Below, in pieces: positions 16,779-26,378 of a stretch of DNA of 64,000 nucleotides; positions within the stretch are counted from its first letter, which is position 1; each line of letters begins with the position of its first letter. A program made the translations under genes and the position numbers. The stretch is from Azospirillum picis (lineage in GTDB: Bacteria > Pseudomonadota > Alphaproteobacteria > Azospirillales > Azospirillaceae), in contig NZ_JAGINO010000012.1 in NCBI RefSeq assembly GCF_017876115.1, forward strand, positions 1-64,000. The letters are read 5' to 3'. A model generated the notes under the pieces. That model saw nothing but the letters and a program-made list of their open reading frames with translations. It ran no database searches and was not told where the DNA came from.

Positions 16779-18647
16779 TCAGAACCGGGATGCCTCGGCG
16801 GCGGGACAGGCAAGGAGATCGGGGCGGAACGCTCCCGCCGTCACCCACCCCTCGAAAGCCTGGGGAGCCAGCGGGCGCGAGAACAGGTAGCCCTGGCCGA
16901 AGTCGCAGCCGTGCTGGCGCAGCCAGTCGAAGACTTCCCGGGTTTCCACGCCTTCGGCAACGACCTGGTAGCCGAGCTCGTGGGCCATCTCGATCGTCGA
17001 ACGCACCATGATCTGGTCGCTGCGCTCGCTGGCGAGCGAGCGGATGAAGCGCTGGTCGATCTTCACCGCAGTCGCGGGAATGTCCTTCAGGTAGGACAGC
17101 GCGCTCTGCCCGGTGCCGAAGTCATCGATCTCGACTTCGATGCCCAGGCTGCCAAGCTTGCCCAACTGACGATCGACCTCGGCGCGATCGGTCATCAGCG
17201 CACTCTCCGTGACCTCGAAATCGATCCAGTCAGCCTGTACGCCATGGCGCCGCAGCATGGCCTCGACCCGCTCGGCGAAGTCGCTGGCGGCAAGGTCCAG
17301 CATCGAGATGTTGATGGACACCGGCAGGTCGATGCCGCGATGGCGCCACTGCGCCACCTGGACCAGCACCGTGTCGATCACCCATTCCGTCAAGGACCGC
17401 ACCAGAGCGGTGCGCTCCGCCAGGGGAACGAACTCCCCCGGCGAGATCGGCCCGAGTTCAGGATGGGTCCAGCGCAGAAGCGCCTCCGCACCGACGCAGG
17501 CATGCGTCCGCAGGTCCACCTTGGGCTGGAACACGACGTGGAGTTGCCCGCCGCTGTTGGCGCCGATGGCGTCGGTCAGGCTGCGGAGCAGGCTGAAGGC
17601 CCGAAGAGAGGCCCGGTCGCGGGCTGCGTCATAGGCGCACCAGGGCTTCTGCTCTTCCAGGGACTGGTACGCCGCGCTGGTGGCGGCCCGCAGCAATTCG
17701 ACGCTCCCGGTTCCATCCCCGGGGTTGTCGACGATGCCGATGCCGCCCGATGTTCCGATCGGAACGCCGTCATAGTGAAACGGATGCCTGATCCCGACAC
17801 CCAGCCGGTCGAGCATCCCGGCAGGCTCCGCCGCCCTGGTCAGGATGCAGGCGAAGCGGGCGGGTGACAGGTGATAGAGCTTGGTGTTGGCAGGCAGGCA
17901 ATCGGCTATCCGGCGTGCTGCATCGATCTCGAACGCATCGGCACACACCTGACCCAGCACCCGCGTCAGTTCGGCGTATTGATGGGAAGCGGCGGCATCG
18001 ACCACCACGATGGTCACGGGAGGTGCCGAATCCGCGGTCCGCTCCCTGCCGGCGCGATCACCGAGCAGGGCATCGAGATCGGCAAGGAACCGGAAGCGGT
18101 TGGACAGCGACGTGACGGGATGCAGGTAACCGACCGCACGGCGGGCCTCGATATGCGCCATGACCATGGCCGACAGGTCGCGTAGCGCCTCCTCCTCCTC
18201 GGGAGACAGTGGCGGACGCGGCTCGTTGTCGATCACGCAGATGGTGCCAAGCGCCATTCCATCGGCCGTGCGCAGCGGCGCGCCAGCGTAGAAGCGGATG
18301 TGAGGATCGCCGGTTACCAGAGGATTGGTGGCGAAGCGCGGATCGACCCGCGCGTCTCCGACCACGAACAGCGCGTCGGACTCCAGGGCGTGATGGCAGA
18401 AGGCATGCTCACGCGGCGTCTCCTGCACAGCCAACCCGATCCGCGACTTGAACCACTGGCGGTCATGGTCGATCAGCGAAATCAGCGCGATCGGCACCTT
18501 CAGCAGCTTGGCGGCGAGCCGGGTGATCCGATCGAACGCCGCCTCCGCCGGAGTGTCGAGCAATTCGTACCGCTGCAGGGCGGCAAGGCGGTCTCGTTCG
18601 CCAGGCGGAATCGGCGGGAACGGCTGCAAAGGCGTGGTCACGGACAT
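16779..18647 (-). CDS. GAF - degenerate GGDEF - EAL protein, likely c-di-GMP phosphodiesterase
   Basis: 622 residues. The N-terminal GAF domain (about 30-165) contains DRQWFKSRIGLAVQETPRE and IRFYAGAPLRT. The GGDEF domain (about 180-345) is degenerate: the active-site loop reads SPARFACIL. The EAL domain (about 365-605) keeps EALLRW, EVTESALM, the DDFGTG loop, IKIDQ-type KIDQRF and AEGVET, so it should hydrolyse c-di-GMP, with the GGDEF domain at most binding GTP. ATG at 18647 is preferred over a GTG four codons upstream because AAGGA precedes it. The GAF domain is a close paralogue of the gene just upstream. Confidence 0.93.
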   Translation of the reverse strand: MSVTTPLQPFPPIPPGERDRLAALQRYELLDTPAEAAFDRITRLAAKLLKVPIALISLIDHDRQWFKSRIGLAVQETPREHAFCHHALESDALFVVGDARVDPRFATNPLVTGDPHIRFYAGAPLRTADGMALGTICVIDNEPRPPLSPEEEEALRDLSAMVMAHIEARRAVGYLHPVTSLSNRFRFLADLDALLGDRAGRERTADSAPPVTIVVVDAAASHQYAELTRVLGQVCADAFEIDAARRIADCLPANTKLYHLSPARFACILTRAAEPAGMLDRLGVGIRHPFHYDGVPIGTSGGIGIVDNPGDGTGSVELLRAATSAAYQSLEEQKPWCAYDAARDRASLRAFSLLRSLTDAIGANSGGQLHVVFQPKVDLRTHACVGAEALLRWTHPELGPISPGEFVPLAERTALVRSLTEWVIDTVLVQVAQWRHRGIDLPVSINISMLDLAASDFAERVEAMLRRHGVQADWIDFEVTESALMTDRAEVDRQLGKLGSLGIEVEIDDFGTGQSALSYLKDIPATAVKIDQRFIRSLASERSDQIMVRSTIEMAHELGYQVVAEGVETREVFDWLRQHGCDFGQGYLFSRPLAPQAFEGWVTAGAFRPDLLACPAAEASRF

Positions 18648-18732
18648 TGATCCTTGCACGGACAGGGGCAGGTTCGGCAGCGACGTGCTGCGCGGCGCAT
18701 GGGGTCCCGCCCGTGGCCGGCCGGGTCGGAGA

Positions 18733-19299
18733 TCAGCGCTGCCGGCTTTCGATTGCCGCGAGTGCCGTGACGGTAAGCTGAGCCAGCACCATGCGATCGA
18801 CCATGCTGAAGCTGCGGGGCGTGCTGTCGATCACGCAAACCGATCCAAGCGCCCGCCGGTCGCGGTTGATGATCGGCGCACCCGCATAGAAGCGGATGTA
18901 GGGAGGCCCCGACACCAGCGGGTTCTCCTTGAACCGGGCGTCGCTCACGGCATCCTCGACCACCATGGGCAGGCTGTGCTGGATGGTGAAATGGCAGAAG
19001 GCGATATCGCGCGGCGTCTCCTGAACCGCCAGCCCGCGCCGGGCCTTGAACCATTGCCGGTCGGCGTCCAGCAACGACACGAGTGCGATCGGCACACGGA
19101 AATGGTCGCAGGCCCAGGACACGAGATTCTCGAAGGCCGGCTCCTGCGCCGTATCGAGCAACCCCAGGCCTCGCAGGGCATCGAGACGGGCGGCTTCATC
19201 ATTGATCGGGTCCCGCCCCCAGGCCGGGGGAGCGGATGGATCGCCTCCGTCCAAGCTCGCGCCGATTTCGGTGATCTCCTTCAATATGGGCACAGGCAC
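18733..19299 (-). CDS. Stand-alone GAF domain sensor protein
   Basis: 188 residues, nearly all one GAF domain. Blocks such as DRQWFKARRGLAVQETPRD, FCHFTIQH, IRFYAGAPI and GSVCVIDSTPR are shared with the N-terminus of the GAF-EAL gene 85 bases downstream. The pair looks like a tandem duplication, with output domains kept in only one copy. Proteins of this GAF subgroup may bind small ligands or sense redox state; no ligand can be assigned. A same-strand operon with the EAL gene is likely, which suggests it tunes the phosphodiesterase. Confidence 0.85.
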   Translation of the reverse strand: MPVPILKEITEIGASLDGGDPSAPPAWGRDPINDEAARLDALRGLGLLDTAQEPAFENLVSWACDHFRVPIALVSLLDADRQWFKARRGLAVQETPRDIAFCHFTIQHSLPMVVEDAVSDARFKENPLVSGPPYIRFYAGAPIINRDRRALGSVCVIDSTPRSFSMVDRMVLAQLTVTALAAIESRQR

Positions 19300-19965
19300 A
19301 ACTCCGCGAACTCATGCGAAAAGGGCAGGGTGGGTGCCGCCTCAAACCTGACATGCCGGGACCGGAAGGTTTGGGAACGACGTATCGGACCGCAGCGGCC
19401 TCGACAATATACCCTCCAAACATGAAAAATAGGTTGCGTGAGCAAGAGTGCCGTTCCCCGGTATTGGATGGCTCCGTCGCACTTTCTACGCAATGGATAC
19501 GGATTGGATCTATCGGATCGGCGAGATTTTGCTCTTGTGAGCAGGATATGTCAGGAGCAGGTGAATTCTACAGCAAAAGATGCGTGAGATATACTGGTCT
19601 ATCCATCGCCTTTTCAAGTAATGCGGATGGTTCGGTGAACGAACCGGCTTGCCGGCAGAGCGCCCCCGGCATTTGCCTTGACACCTGCGATCGATGGATT
19701 TCTTGGCGAGGTTGCGGGCGCCAGGAGCAGGCCGCAATTGCACGTCGTGGATAGGATGACGGTTGTGCTGACGAACACATCGCGCGCTACCCGCACGCCA
19801 CATATGCGACGTCGCATTAAAAATGACTCTAATTTCCATAACGGCACTTACGCGCTTTTCTGATGTAAGCGCAAAGCTAAAATGTCAGTCCAGTGCAACA
19901 TAGAACTGTCAGTCTCCGGTCAGGTTCGCGACGGCTGGGAGGCTGGCGATGGGCCGGATCACGAT
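19300..19965. other. Long intergenic region, lower GC
   Basis: 666 bases upstream of the GAF gene with composition lower in GC than its neighbours, particularly 19400-19640 and 19790-19890. Several open frames of 60-146 codons cross it on both strands, but none has a ribosome site, codon bias or recognisable product. It borders a decayed transposase and is probably mobile-element debris plus the GAF promoter. Confidence 0.45.
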
Positions 19966-20296
19966 AGTGAACGGGACTTGCAGCGTGTTGAGGTTCTCGG
20001 CGAGGTGCTGAGCGGTCGCCGCGGGATCGGATCGGCGGCTTGGTGATGACGGGCGGGAGCGGGCGCTGGAACTTGTCCGCAGCCGCTGTGGCGATTTCGG
20101 CCCGCCCCTGTCGGCGGAACTGCTGCGGGACAAGCATGAGCTGGCGGTTTCGCGCGAGACGTTGCGCCAGTGGATGGCGGCGGCGGGCCTTTGGCTGTCG
20201 CGCCGGCAGTTCCACCCTCCCCCGCTGCGGCGCGAACGGTTCGGCGAGTTGATCCAGATCGACGGCAGCGAGCACCGCTGGCTCAAGGATCGCGCC
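19966..20296 (+). pseudogene. ISNCY-type transposase remnant, with internal deletions
   Basis: Two blocks typical of ISNCY (IS1202-like) transposases survive. The N-terminal SERDLQRVEVLGEVLSGRR is at 19966 onward. After an internal deletion and frame change, RERALELVRSR, VSRETLRQWMAAAGLWLSRR and GELIQIDGSEHRWLKDR follow, up to 20296. The last block carries the first catalytic Asp, but the remaining DDE residues are missing. There is an in-frame stop near 20045 relative to the first block. It cannot encode an active enzyme. Element ends were not found with confidence. Confidence 0.75.
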
Positions 20297-20352
20297 AAAC
20301 CTCTTAAAACTGCCAGAATCATATCGATACCAACGGATATCTACTCCGCGGA

Positions 20353-22038
20353 TCACGCCCGTAGCTGAGTGAGGAAGAAGGCCACGCGATCCTGCAGCCC
20401 GTCGGACTGGGCCAACAACGCTTCGGTGGCGCAGCCCACCTCTGCCGTCGCCCTGCCTGCTGCATCCGCCGCTATCGTCACCTGCCCAATCGTCTGCGAC
20501 ACTGCTCGCGTTCCATCGGCTGCCTGTAGCACGTGCCGCGTGATGCTGGCCGTCGCTGTCGACTGCTCCTCCACCGCCGCTGCGATTGATGCCGAGATCA
20601 CATTCACCTCCTTTATGATCTCGGCGATCGTCTGAATTGCCTCGGCCGCCCGCACTGTCTCGCCTTGGATCGCCTTGATCTGGCTGGCGATCTCCTCCGT
20701 CGCCCGCGCCGTCTGGCTGGCCAGGCTCTTTACCTCGCTCGCCACCACTGCGAAGCCTTTGCCAGCTTCGCCGGCCCGGCTCGCCTCGATCGTCGCGTTC
20801 AACGCAAGCAGGTTGGTCTGACGGGCGATCGCCTGGATCATGTCGACCACCGTACCGACCTTGCCCGCCGCCTCGCGCAGGCCCGCCACTCCCTCGTTGG
20901 TCTGCTGCGCCATCGCGGCCGCACGGCCGGTTACGCCGGATGATTGCAGCACCTGCAGGCTAATCTCCCGGATCGACATCGACAGCTCCTCTGCCGCGGC
21001 CGCTACCGCCTGTACGTTGGCGCTGGCTTGGCCTGCCGCCCGGTCAGCGGAGCCAGACTGCTCGCTGACCTGACCGGCCGCACCGGCGAGCTTCAGGGCG
21101 GCGCCGCTCATCCGTCCGACCTCGCCGGCCACCAGTTCGACCACGCTGCCGACATCGGCGGCGAAGCGGTCGGCCATCTCCGACAACGCGCCGCGCTTGT
21201 CGGCCTCGGCCCTGCGGCCAGCCTCCTGCTTCTCCTCCTCTAAGCGGCGCACCGCCAGGGCGTGCTCGCGGAACAGGCGGACCGCCTGGGTTATCCGACC
21301 GATCTCGTCGCGCCGGGGTGCAGTATCGATCGCGACCTCTAGCCGCCCGGCCTCCAGCGCCTGCATAGCTTTGATCAGGCGCCCCAAGGGTCCGGTGATC
21401 TGCATGCGGACCAGCAGCAGAGCGGCTGCGGTGGCCAGGATCAGGCCGGCAACCGATACCAGCAGCAACGTCAGCAGGGTGGCGTCGTAGTCGGATTGGG
21501 AGGCGGCGGCCTTAGCTGTCAGGTTCTCCTGCCGGCCGATCACCACGCCACGCAACGCCTCGTCAACCCGGGCGAAAGCGGTGGAGGCGTCCGTCAGCAG
21601 CTTATAGGCGTCGCGGCTTTGGTAGGTCATCAGGGCGTCGCGCACCTTGTCGATCAGGGCAATGTAGCCGCCGAGCTCGGCCTCGATCACCTGATAGCTT
21701 GCGGCGTCCACGGCGGCGAAGAAGCTACTGTTGTCCTGGAGCTGCTGTGCGAGCACGTGCAGGCTGGCTTCCGCCTCCCGGTTCAGGCGCTTGATCTCTT
21801 CAGGCTCCTCGGAGGCGTAGTAGGCCAGGATGGTGCGGTGGGTGCGGCTCATCGCCTCTGCCATCTGCATGGTGAGGAACAGACCGCGGGCGTCGGTGCC
21901 GACGATCGACTGGGTGCGCTGGTTCAAGGTCTCCAGCGCGTTGATTGCGCGTACTGTGATGCCCACGCTGAACAACGCCAGAAGGCCCAGCGACAGCAGA
22001 ATCTTCGCCGATAGGCTGATGTTCGTGAGCCAGCGCAT
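20353..22038 (-). CDS. Methyl-accepting chemotaxis protein
   Basis: 561 residues. A first membrane helix (about 9-30), a periplasmic helical four-helix-bundle-type sensor (about 30-185), a second helix (about 190-212) and a HAMP domain (about 215-270) are followed by the signalling domain with the conserved tip [20 protein letters not shown] and [15 protein letters not shown]. No CheR-tethering pentapeptide is present. ATG at 22038 (MRWLTNIS) is preferred because GGAG lies 6 bases upstream; an ATG four codons earlier overlaps that ribosome site. It is transcribed divergently from the LysR gene of the opine-like catabolic cluster, so it might sense the same nutrient, but this is inference. Confidence 0.93.
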   Translation of the reverse strand: MRWLTNISLSAKILLSLGLLALFSVGITVRAINALETLNQRTQSIVGTDARGLFLTMQMAEAMSRTHRTILAYYASEEPEEIKRLNREAEASLHVLAQQLQDNSSFFAAVDAASYQVIEAELGGYIALIDKVRDALMTYQSRDAYKLLTDASTAFARVDEALRGVVIGRQENLTAKAAASQSDYDATLLTLLLVSVAGLILATAAALLLVRMQITGPLGRLIKAMQALEAGRLEVAIDTAPRRDEIGRITQAVRLFREHALAVRRLEEEKQEAGRRAEADKRGALSEMADRFAADVGSVVELVAGEVGRMSGAALKLAGAAGQVSEQSGSADRAAGQASANVQAVAAAAEELSMSIREISLQVLQSSGVTGRAAAMAQQTNEGVAGLREAAGKVGTVVDMIQAIARQTNLLALNATIEASRAGEAGKGFAVVASEVKSLASQTARATEEIASQIKAIQGETVRAAEAIQTIAEIIKEVNVISASIAAAVEEQSTATASITRHVLQAADGTRAVSQTIGQVTIAADAAGRATAEVGCATEALLAQSDGLQDRVAFFLTQLRA

Positions 22039-22372
22039 CGCACGCTCCATTGTTGCGGATTGATATCTCAAAGTACAGACGGCGGCGCCAGGAGGCATTA
22101 TCAAGACAAACAAACGGGGGAAATGCGAAGCTTCCACCCAAATAAAATAACAATTTAAGGATACTCGAAAACCAATGCTATTTTAAAAATGGCATGCCCC
22201 ATCGAGTTTTTTTCACTTTTCGATTGTACCTTGCGGAGATCATTGATCAGGCATTATTTGATCACAATTACCGGCTCCATTGTCGATGTCAAATCATATC
22301 GCGAAGGGTTTTTATGTGAAAATGTTATGAGCCAGCGCCCACCGGACACAGGCTACAGAAGGAGCGAAACGG
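22039..22372. promoter_or_regulatory. Divergent AT-rich control region between chemoreceptor and LysR gene
   Basis: 334 bases, markedly AT-rich. It contains two copies of the heptamer TTGATCA (palindromic core TGATCA) at 22243-22249 and 22258-22264, exactly 15 bases apart and about 110-130 bases upstream of the LysR start. That placement suits an autoregulatory LysR site, but the assignment is tentative. No gene is seen. Confidence 0.4.
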
Positions 22373-23332
22373 ATGATCAATCTACGGCAGATCGAGGCTT
22401 TCCGGGCTATCATGCTAACTGGCGGCATCACCTCAGCGGCGGAGTTGATGAACGTCTCTCAGCCGGCAGTGAGCCGTCTGATTAGCGACCTGCAGCATGC
22501 CTTGAAGCTAAAACTGTTCGAACGGCGCGGTCCGCGGGTCACCCCGACCAGCGAGGCGATGTCCCTGTTCCGGGTCGTCGACCGGTCCTTCGTCGGGCTC
22601 GACCTGATCGAACAGACCGCCCGCGATCTCACCGCCCGGCGCACCGGCACGCTGCGCATTGCCTCCATGCCGGCATTGGGTGCCGGCTTCCTTCCCCGCT
22701 ATCTGGCCAGCTTCCTGGCGGAAAGGCCGCTGGTCGACATCAATTTGCGCGGTAGTACCTCGCCCACCATCTTGGAATGGGTGGCGACGGGGCAATGCGA
22801 ACTCGGCTTCGCCAACGCCACCACCAATCACATCGCCGTGACCGTCAAGAGGATCCCGGGCGGCCTGCCGTCCGTCGCGATCCTTCCGCCCGACCACCCG
22901 CTAACCGCCAAGCAGGTGCTGGTTCCCGGCGATTTCGCTGGGGAGCGTTTCATTTCCAACACGACGGGGACGCTGTTCCGCCACCGCGTCGATGCTGTCT
23001 TCGCGGCTCATGAGGTGTCCCGGATCATGTATGCGGAGGTGCAACTGACCATGACCAACTGTGCCATGGTCGCCGCTGGCTATGGGGTCTCGATCGTCGA
23101 TCCCTTTTCCGCTTACGAGTATGCCCATCACGGTCTGGTCGTTCGACCCTTTGCGCCGCGCGTTGATTTCGACGTCACCATCTTACATTCCGCCCAGAAC
23201 CCGTTATCGATGATCGCGGAAGAGTTTCTGGCTGGATTCCTGGAGCAAACCAAGCGCTTCCGCGCCGAGATCGGCGACCCGGACGAGACGGCGAAGCGGT
23301 TGGGAATCTTCGATTATAATATCGGTGGATAA
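22373..23332 (+). CDS. LysR-family regulator (OccR/NocR-like) of the adjacent catabolic cluster
   Basis: 319 residues. The N-terminal winged helix has the LysR pattern QIEAFRAIMLTGGITSAAELMNVSQPAVSRLI. The effector domain follows with LRIASMPALGAGFLPRYLA and GYGVSIVDPFSAYEY, which resembles the OccR/NocR group that responds to opines. ATG at 22373 has AAGGAG 8 bases upstream. It is followed on the same strand by a periplasmic binding protein, an importer and an oxidase, so it is probably their activator. Confidence 0.88.
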   Translation: MINLRQIEAFRAIMLTGGITSAAELMNVSQPAVSRLISDLQHALKLKLFERRGPRVTPTSEAMSLFRVVDRSFVGLDLIEQTARDLTARRTGTLRIASMPALGAGFLPRYLASFLAERPLVDINLRGSTSPTILEWVATGQCELGFANATTNHIAVTVKRIPGGLPSVAILPPDHPLTAKQVLVPGDFAGERFISNTTGTLFRHRVDAVFAAHEVSRIMYAEVQLTMTNCAMVAAGYGVSIVDPFSAYEYAHHGLVVRPFAPRVDFDVTILHSAQNPLSMIAEEFLAGFLEQTKRFRAEIGDPDETAKRLGIFDYNIGG

Positions 23333-23464
23333 TGATGTGCCGGAATTCGATTTGACCCTTATGTGATGGTGCTGCCAACCTTTGCCGGCGTCAGACAAGA
23401 CGAGGGACGTTGTCCACAAGAAGGCGCATCGACCAACGGACAGGGATGATCAGGAGATTCGGCA

Positions 23465-24499
23465 ATGAAATCAGTGGCTCACAGCCTCTTGGTGACAACA
23501 GCCCTGTGGTGCAGCGCGGCGGCGGCCCAGGATAGAACGATCTATGTCGCGGCCTATGGCGCGTCCTTTGAGCATACAATGCGCAAGGAGGTTATCCCGC
23601 CGTTCGAGAAGGCAACCGGCGTCAAGGTCGAGTATGTCGCCGGCAACTCTGCCGATACGCTGGCTAAACTCCAGGCACAAAAGGGCAACCAGCAGATCGA
23701 CGTCGCTTTCCTTGACGACGGGCCGATGTATCAGGCGGTGGCACTGGGATTCTGCGCCGACCTGCAAAAGGCGCCAGTCTACGATCAACTCTACGATCTG
23801 GCGCAGATACCGTCGGGCAAAGCGGTGAATTTCGGCCTGACTGGCACCGGCCTTACCTACAACAAGGCGTGGTTCGCGGAGAACAACATTCCGGCCCCAA
23901 GCTCTTGGAAGGACATCGAAAATCCGGTATTCCGCAAGAAGCTGGTGATGACGCCGATCAAGGGCACCTACGGCATGCATGCTCTCGTCATGACAGCGCG
24001 GTTGAACGGCGGTGGGGAAAAGAACATCGACCCTGGATTCAGGGTCTTCAAGGAAAAGATCAACCCGAACGTATTGGCTTACGAACCCTCTCACGGCAAG
24101 ATCAGCGAGATGTTCCAGAGCAATCAGGCGGTGATCGCTGTCTGGGGCTCGGGACGCGCCAAGGCGCTGACCGACACCGGCTTCCCGGCTGGCTTCGTAT
24201 ATCCCAAGGAGGGCGGAGTGGCGCTCGGATCCGCCGCCTGCCCGATCGCAGGCAGCCGGCACGCCAAGGAGGCGCAAGCCTTCATCCAATACGTGCTAAG
24301 TCCGGATGCGCAGAAAGCGCTGGCGATCGGTGCCGGCTTCGGTCCGGTTAACAAAACGGTCAAGCTGGATGAGAAAGAGCGGGTGGGCCTGCCCTACGGC
24401 TCCGACGAGATCGACAAGCTGGTGGTGATGGATTGGGCCACCATCAACGAAAACCGCGAAGCCTGGAACAAGCGCTGGTCTCGCGAGATCGAGCGCTGA
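23465..24499 (+). CDS. Periplasmic substrate-binding protein, PotD/PotF-like
   Basis: 344 residues with a Sec signal peptide cleaved near SAAAA-Q (about residue 21). The family-1/PotD fold is shown by FEKATGVKVEYVAGNS, LAKLQAQKGNQQIDVAFLDDG, GLTYNKAWF and AFIQYVLSPDAQKAL. Members bind polyamines, opines or other cationic amino compounds. AGGAG lies 8 bases upstream of the ATG. It is separated from its presumed ATPase and permeases by about 840 bases holding a decayed IS5-family transposase, so read-through transcription must cross that debris. Confidence 0.9.
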   Translation: MKSVAHSLLVTTALWCSAAAAQDRTIYVAAYGASFEHTMRKEVIPPFEKATGVKVEYVAGNSADTLAKLQAQKGNQQIDVAFLDDGPMYQAVALGFCADLQKAPVYDQLYDLAQIPSGKAVNFGLTGTGLTYNKAWFAENNIPAPSSWKDIENPVFRKKLVMTPIKGTYGMHALVMTARLNGGGEKNIDPGFRVFKEKINPNVLAYEPSHGKISEMFQSNQAVIAVWGSGRAKALTDTGFPAGFVYPKEGGVALGSAACPIAGSRHAKEAQAFIQYVLSPDAQKALAIGAGFGPVNKTVKLDEKERVGLPYGSDEIDKLVVMDWATINENREAWNKRWSREIER

Positions 24500-24549
24500 T
24501 GGTTGGAATCCCCCCTTTCCCACGCCAGGAAGGGATCCCGGCCGTCGAC

Positions 24550-25290
24550 TCATAAACCTGTGCACCAGATCCAAGTGACGACGCCTTGGAACTGTTTGAC
24601 TTGGCCAAAGAAACATTCGATAAAGCTCCGCTGCCGGTAGACCAAAATCGAAAAGGCGAAGGTTATTTCGCGTTTTGACTTGGGTCGGATGTTGGCGAAA
24701 GCTTTCCAGGCAGTGGCTTTCGTCTGTAGCGCGTTGCTATCGTAGCCCGTCTCCGCCAATAGGATATCTCCTTTGCCACCCCCTCGGCCGAGGCGTTCAC
24801 TTCGGTGCAGCCTGCGACCTGACCGCCTGTCAAACGGAGGGCGATGGGACCCTTGGGCGTCGACGAGCGGGTAGATCTTGCTGGTCAGCCCGTCGCGCGA
24901 GCGTCTCAAGCGGCCATTGTCCAGATCCCCATTGTTGCCGTGGTGGCGGGTTGATGCACGCGCGCATCGGTGGGTCGATTATGACAATGTCCCCTGAGCC
25001 AGGGGAACCGCGTCGAGAAGCCGATCCCATACCCGGCTCGGCCGGCGAAAAAAGCAGTTGTAGCAGGTCGTTGAAGGAACATGACGCTCCGGGATTTCCG
25101 CCCATGGTGCGCCTGTTCGGAAACGCCAGACAATGCCGTTGAGCACCCGACGGTCATCCACACGCGGCACCTCATGGGGCTTTTTGGGCAAGAGCGGCGA
25201 CGGGATCGACCATTCGCAGCCGGCCAATTCGTAGCGACTGAGCGTCGTGTCAGTCTCCCTCTTTTGAAAGCCTTGAATCATGCCGCCGCT
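24550..25290 (-). pseudogene. Degenerate IS5-family (IS427-like) transposase
   Basis: The minus strand reads SRYELAGCEWSIPSPLLP, VDDRRVLNGIVWRFRTGAPW and VWDRLLDAVPLAQG in one frame, then RVHQPATTATMGIWTMAA in a second, then RSRDGLTSKIYPLVDAQG, ILLAETGYDSNAL and SFIECFFGQVKQFQG in a third. These are in the right order for an IS5-type DDE transposase but need at least two frame changes, and the last 20-30 residues are replaced. It is inactive. It lies antisense inside an importer operon. An 11-base direct repeat AAGCCTTGAAT (about 25268 and 25298) sits at its upstream end. Confidence 0.8.
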
Positions 25291-25340
25291 CAAACCCCAA
25301 GCCTTGAATGAGTTTACAGCCTAGGTCCGGAGAAGTGAGT

Positions 25341-26378
25341 ATGCCGTATCTGATTCTCGACCAGTTAACGAAACGGTTCGCTAGCTGGACCGCCGTGGAC
25401 GCCCTGTCTCTGACGGTGGAAAAGGGGGAGTTGATCTCACTGCTGGGGCCGTCCGGCTGCGGCAAGACGACGACCCTGCAGATGATCGCCGGGTTCCTCG
25501 ACCCGACTGTCGGTCGCATCGTCCTCGACGGCCAGGATCTGCTGGCGAGGAAGCCGAACAAGCGCGGCCTGGGCGTCGTGTTCCAGAGCTATGCCCTGTT
25601 CCCGCACATGACCGTCGCCGAGAACGTCGCCTTCGGGCTTGAGATGCGCGGCACCAACCGGGCTGATCGCGACCGCATGGTCGCCGACGCGTTGCGTCTG
25701 GTCGGGCTGGAACAGCATGGCGACCGCCATCCCCGCCGCATGTCCGGTGGCCAGCAGCAGCGCGTGGCGTTGGCCCGCGCCCTGGTGATCCGGCCGAACC
25801 TGTTGCTGCTCGACGAGCCGCTGTCGAACCTCGACGCCAAGATGCGCGAGGAGATGCAGATCGAGCTGCGCCGCATCCAGCGTGTGATCGGCACCACCAT
25901 GATCCTGGTCACCCACGACCAGTCGGAGGCGATGGCGCTGTCCGACCGCGTGGTGGTGATGAACAAGGGCCGCATCCAGCAGGTCGCCTCCCCGCAGGAC
26001 GCCTACGACCGCCCGGCCAACGCCTTCGTCGCCAACTTCCTCGGCCGCACCAACCTGCTGCCGGGAACCGTGTACGGCGCCAGCATTGCCGTTGCCGACA
26101 CCCATTGGCCGGTCAGCGGGGAGGTTCCGCCGGGACCGGGGGCGCTGGCCGTCCGCCCGGAGAAGATCGGTTTCGTCGATGTTGGCGGCCTAAGCGGTAC
26201 CGTGATGGCTCGCGTCTTCCAGGGCACCCAGTGGCTGTTCGAGGTGGAAACCGCTGCGGGCCGCCTGATGGTGATCCGTCAGCATGACGGCAGCATACTG
26301 CCGAAAGAGTCCGAACGGGTAATGGTCGGCTGGCGGCCGGAGGACATGGCGGTGATGCCCGCGCGGGAGGCGGCATGA
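25341..26378 (+). CDS. ABC importer ATPase, PotA-like
   Basis: 345 residues. Walker A GPSGCGKTTT, Q-loop VVFQSYALFPH, signature MSGGQQQRVALARAL, Walker B LLLLDEPLSNLD and H-loop VTHDQSEAMAL are all canonical. A C-terminal TOBE domain (about 250-340) is typical of the CUT1/polyamine group. The ATG at 25341 follows GGAGAAGTGAGT at good spacing. It overlaps the first permease gene by ATGA. The pairing with the PotD-like protein upstream of the IS remnant is inferred from family match and order. Confidence 0.93.
   Translation: MPYLILDQLTKRFASWTAVDALSLTVEKGELISLLGPSGCGKTTTLQMIAGFLDPTVGRIVLDGQDLLARKPNKRGLGVVFQSYALFPHMTVAENVAFGLEMRGTNRADRDRMVADALRLVGLEQHGDRHPRRMSGGQQQRVALARALVIRPNLLLLDEPLSNLDAKMREEMQIELRRIQRVIGTTMILVTHDQSEAMALSDRVVVMNKGRIQQVASPQDAYDRPANAFVANFLGRTNLLPGTVYGASIAVADTHWPVSGEVPPGPGALAVRPEKIGFVDVGGLSGTVMARVFQGTQWLFEVETAAGRLMVIRQHDGSILPKESERVMVGWRPEDMAVMPAREAA

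Noticed and set aside
19314..19754. A 146-codon open frame on the plus strand
   Set aside because: No ribosome site, no codon bias, no recognisable family; it overlaps low-GC debris.
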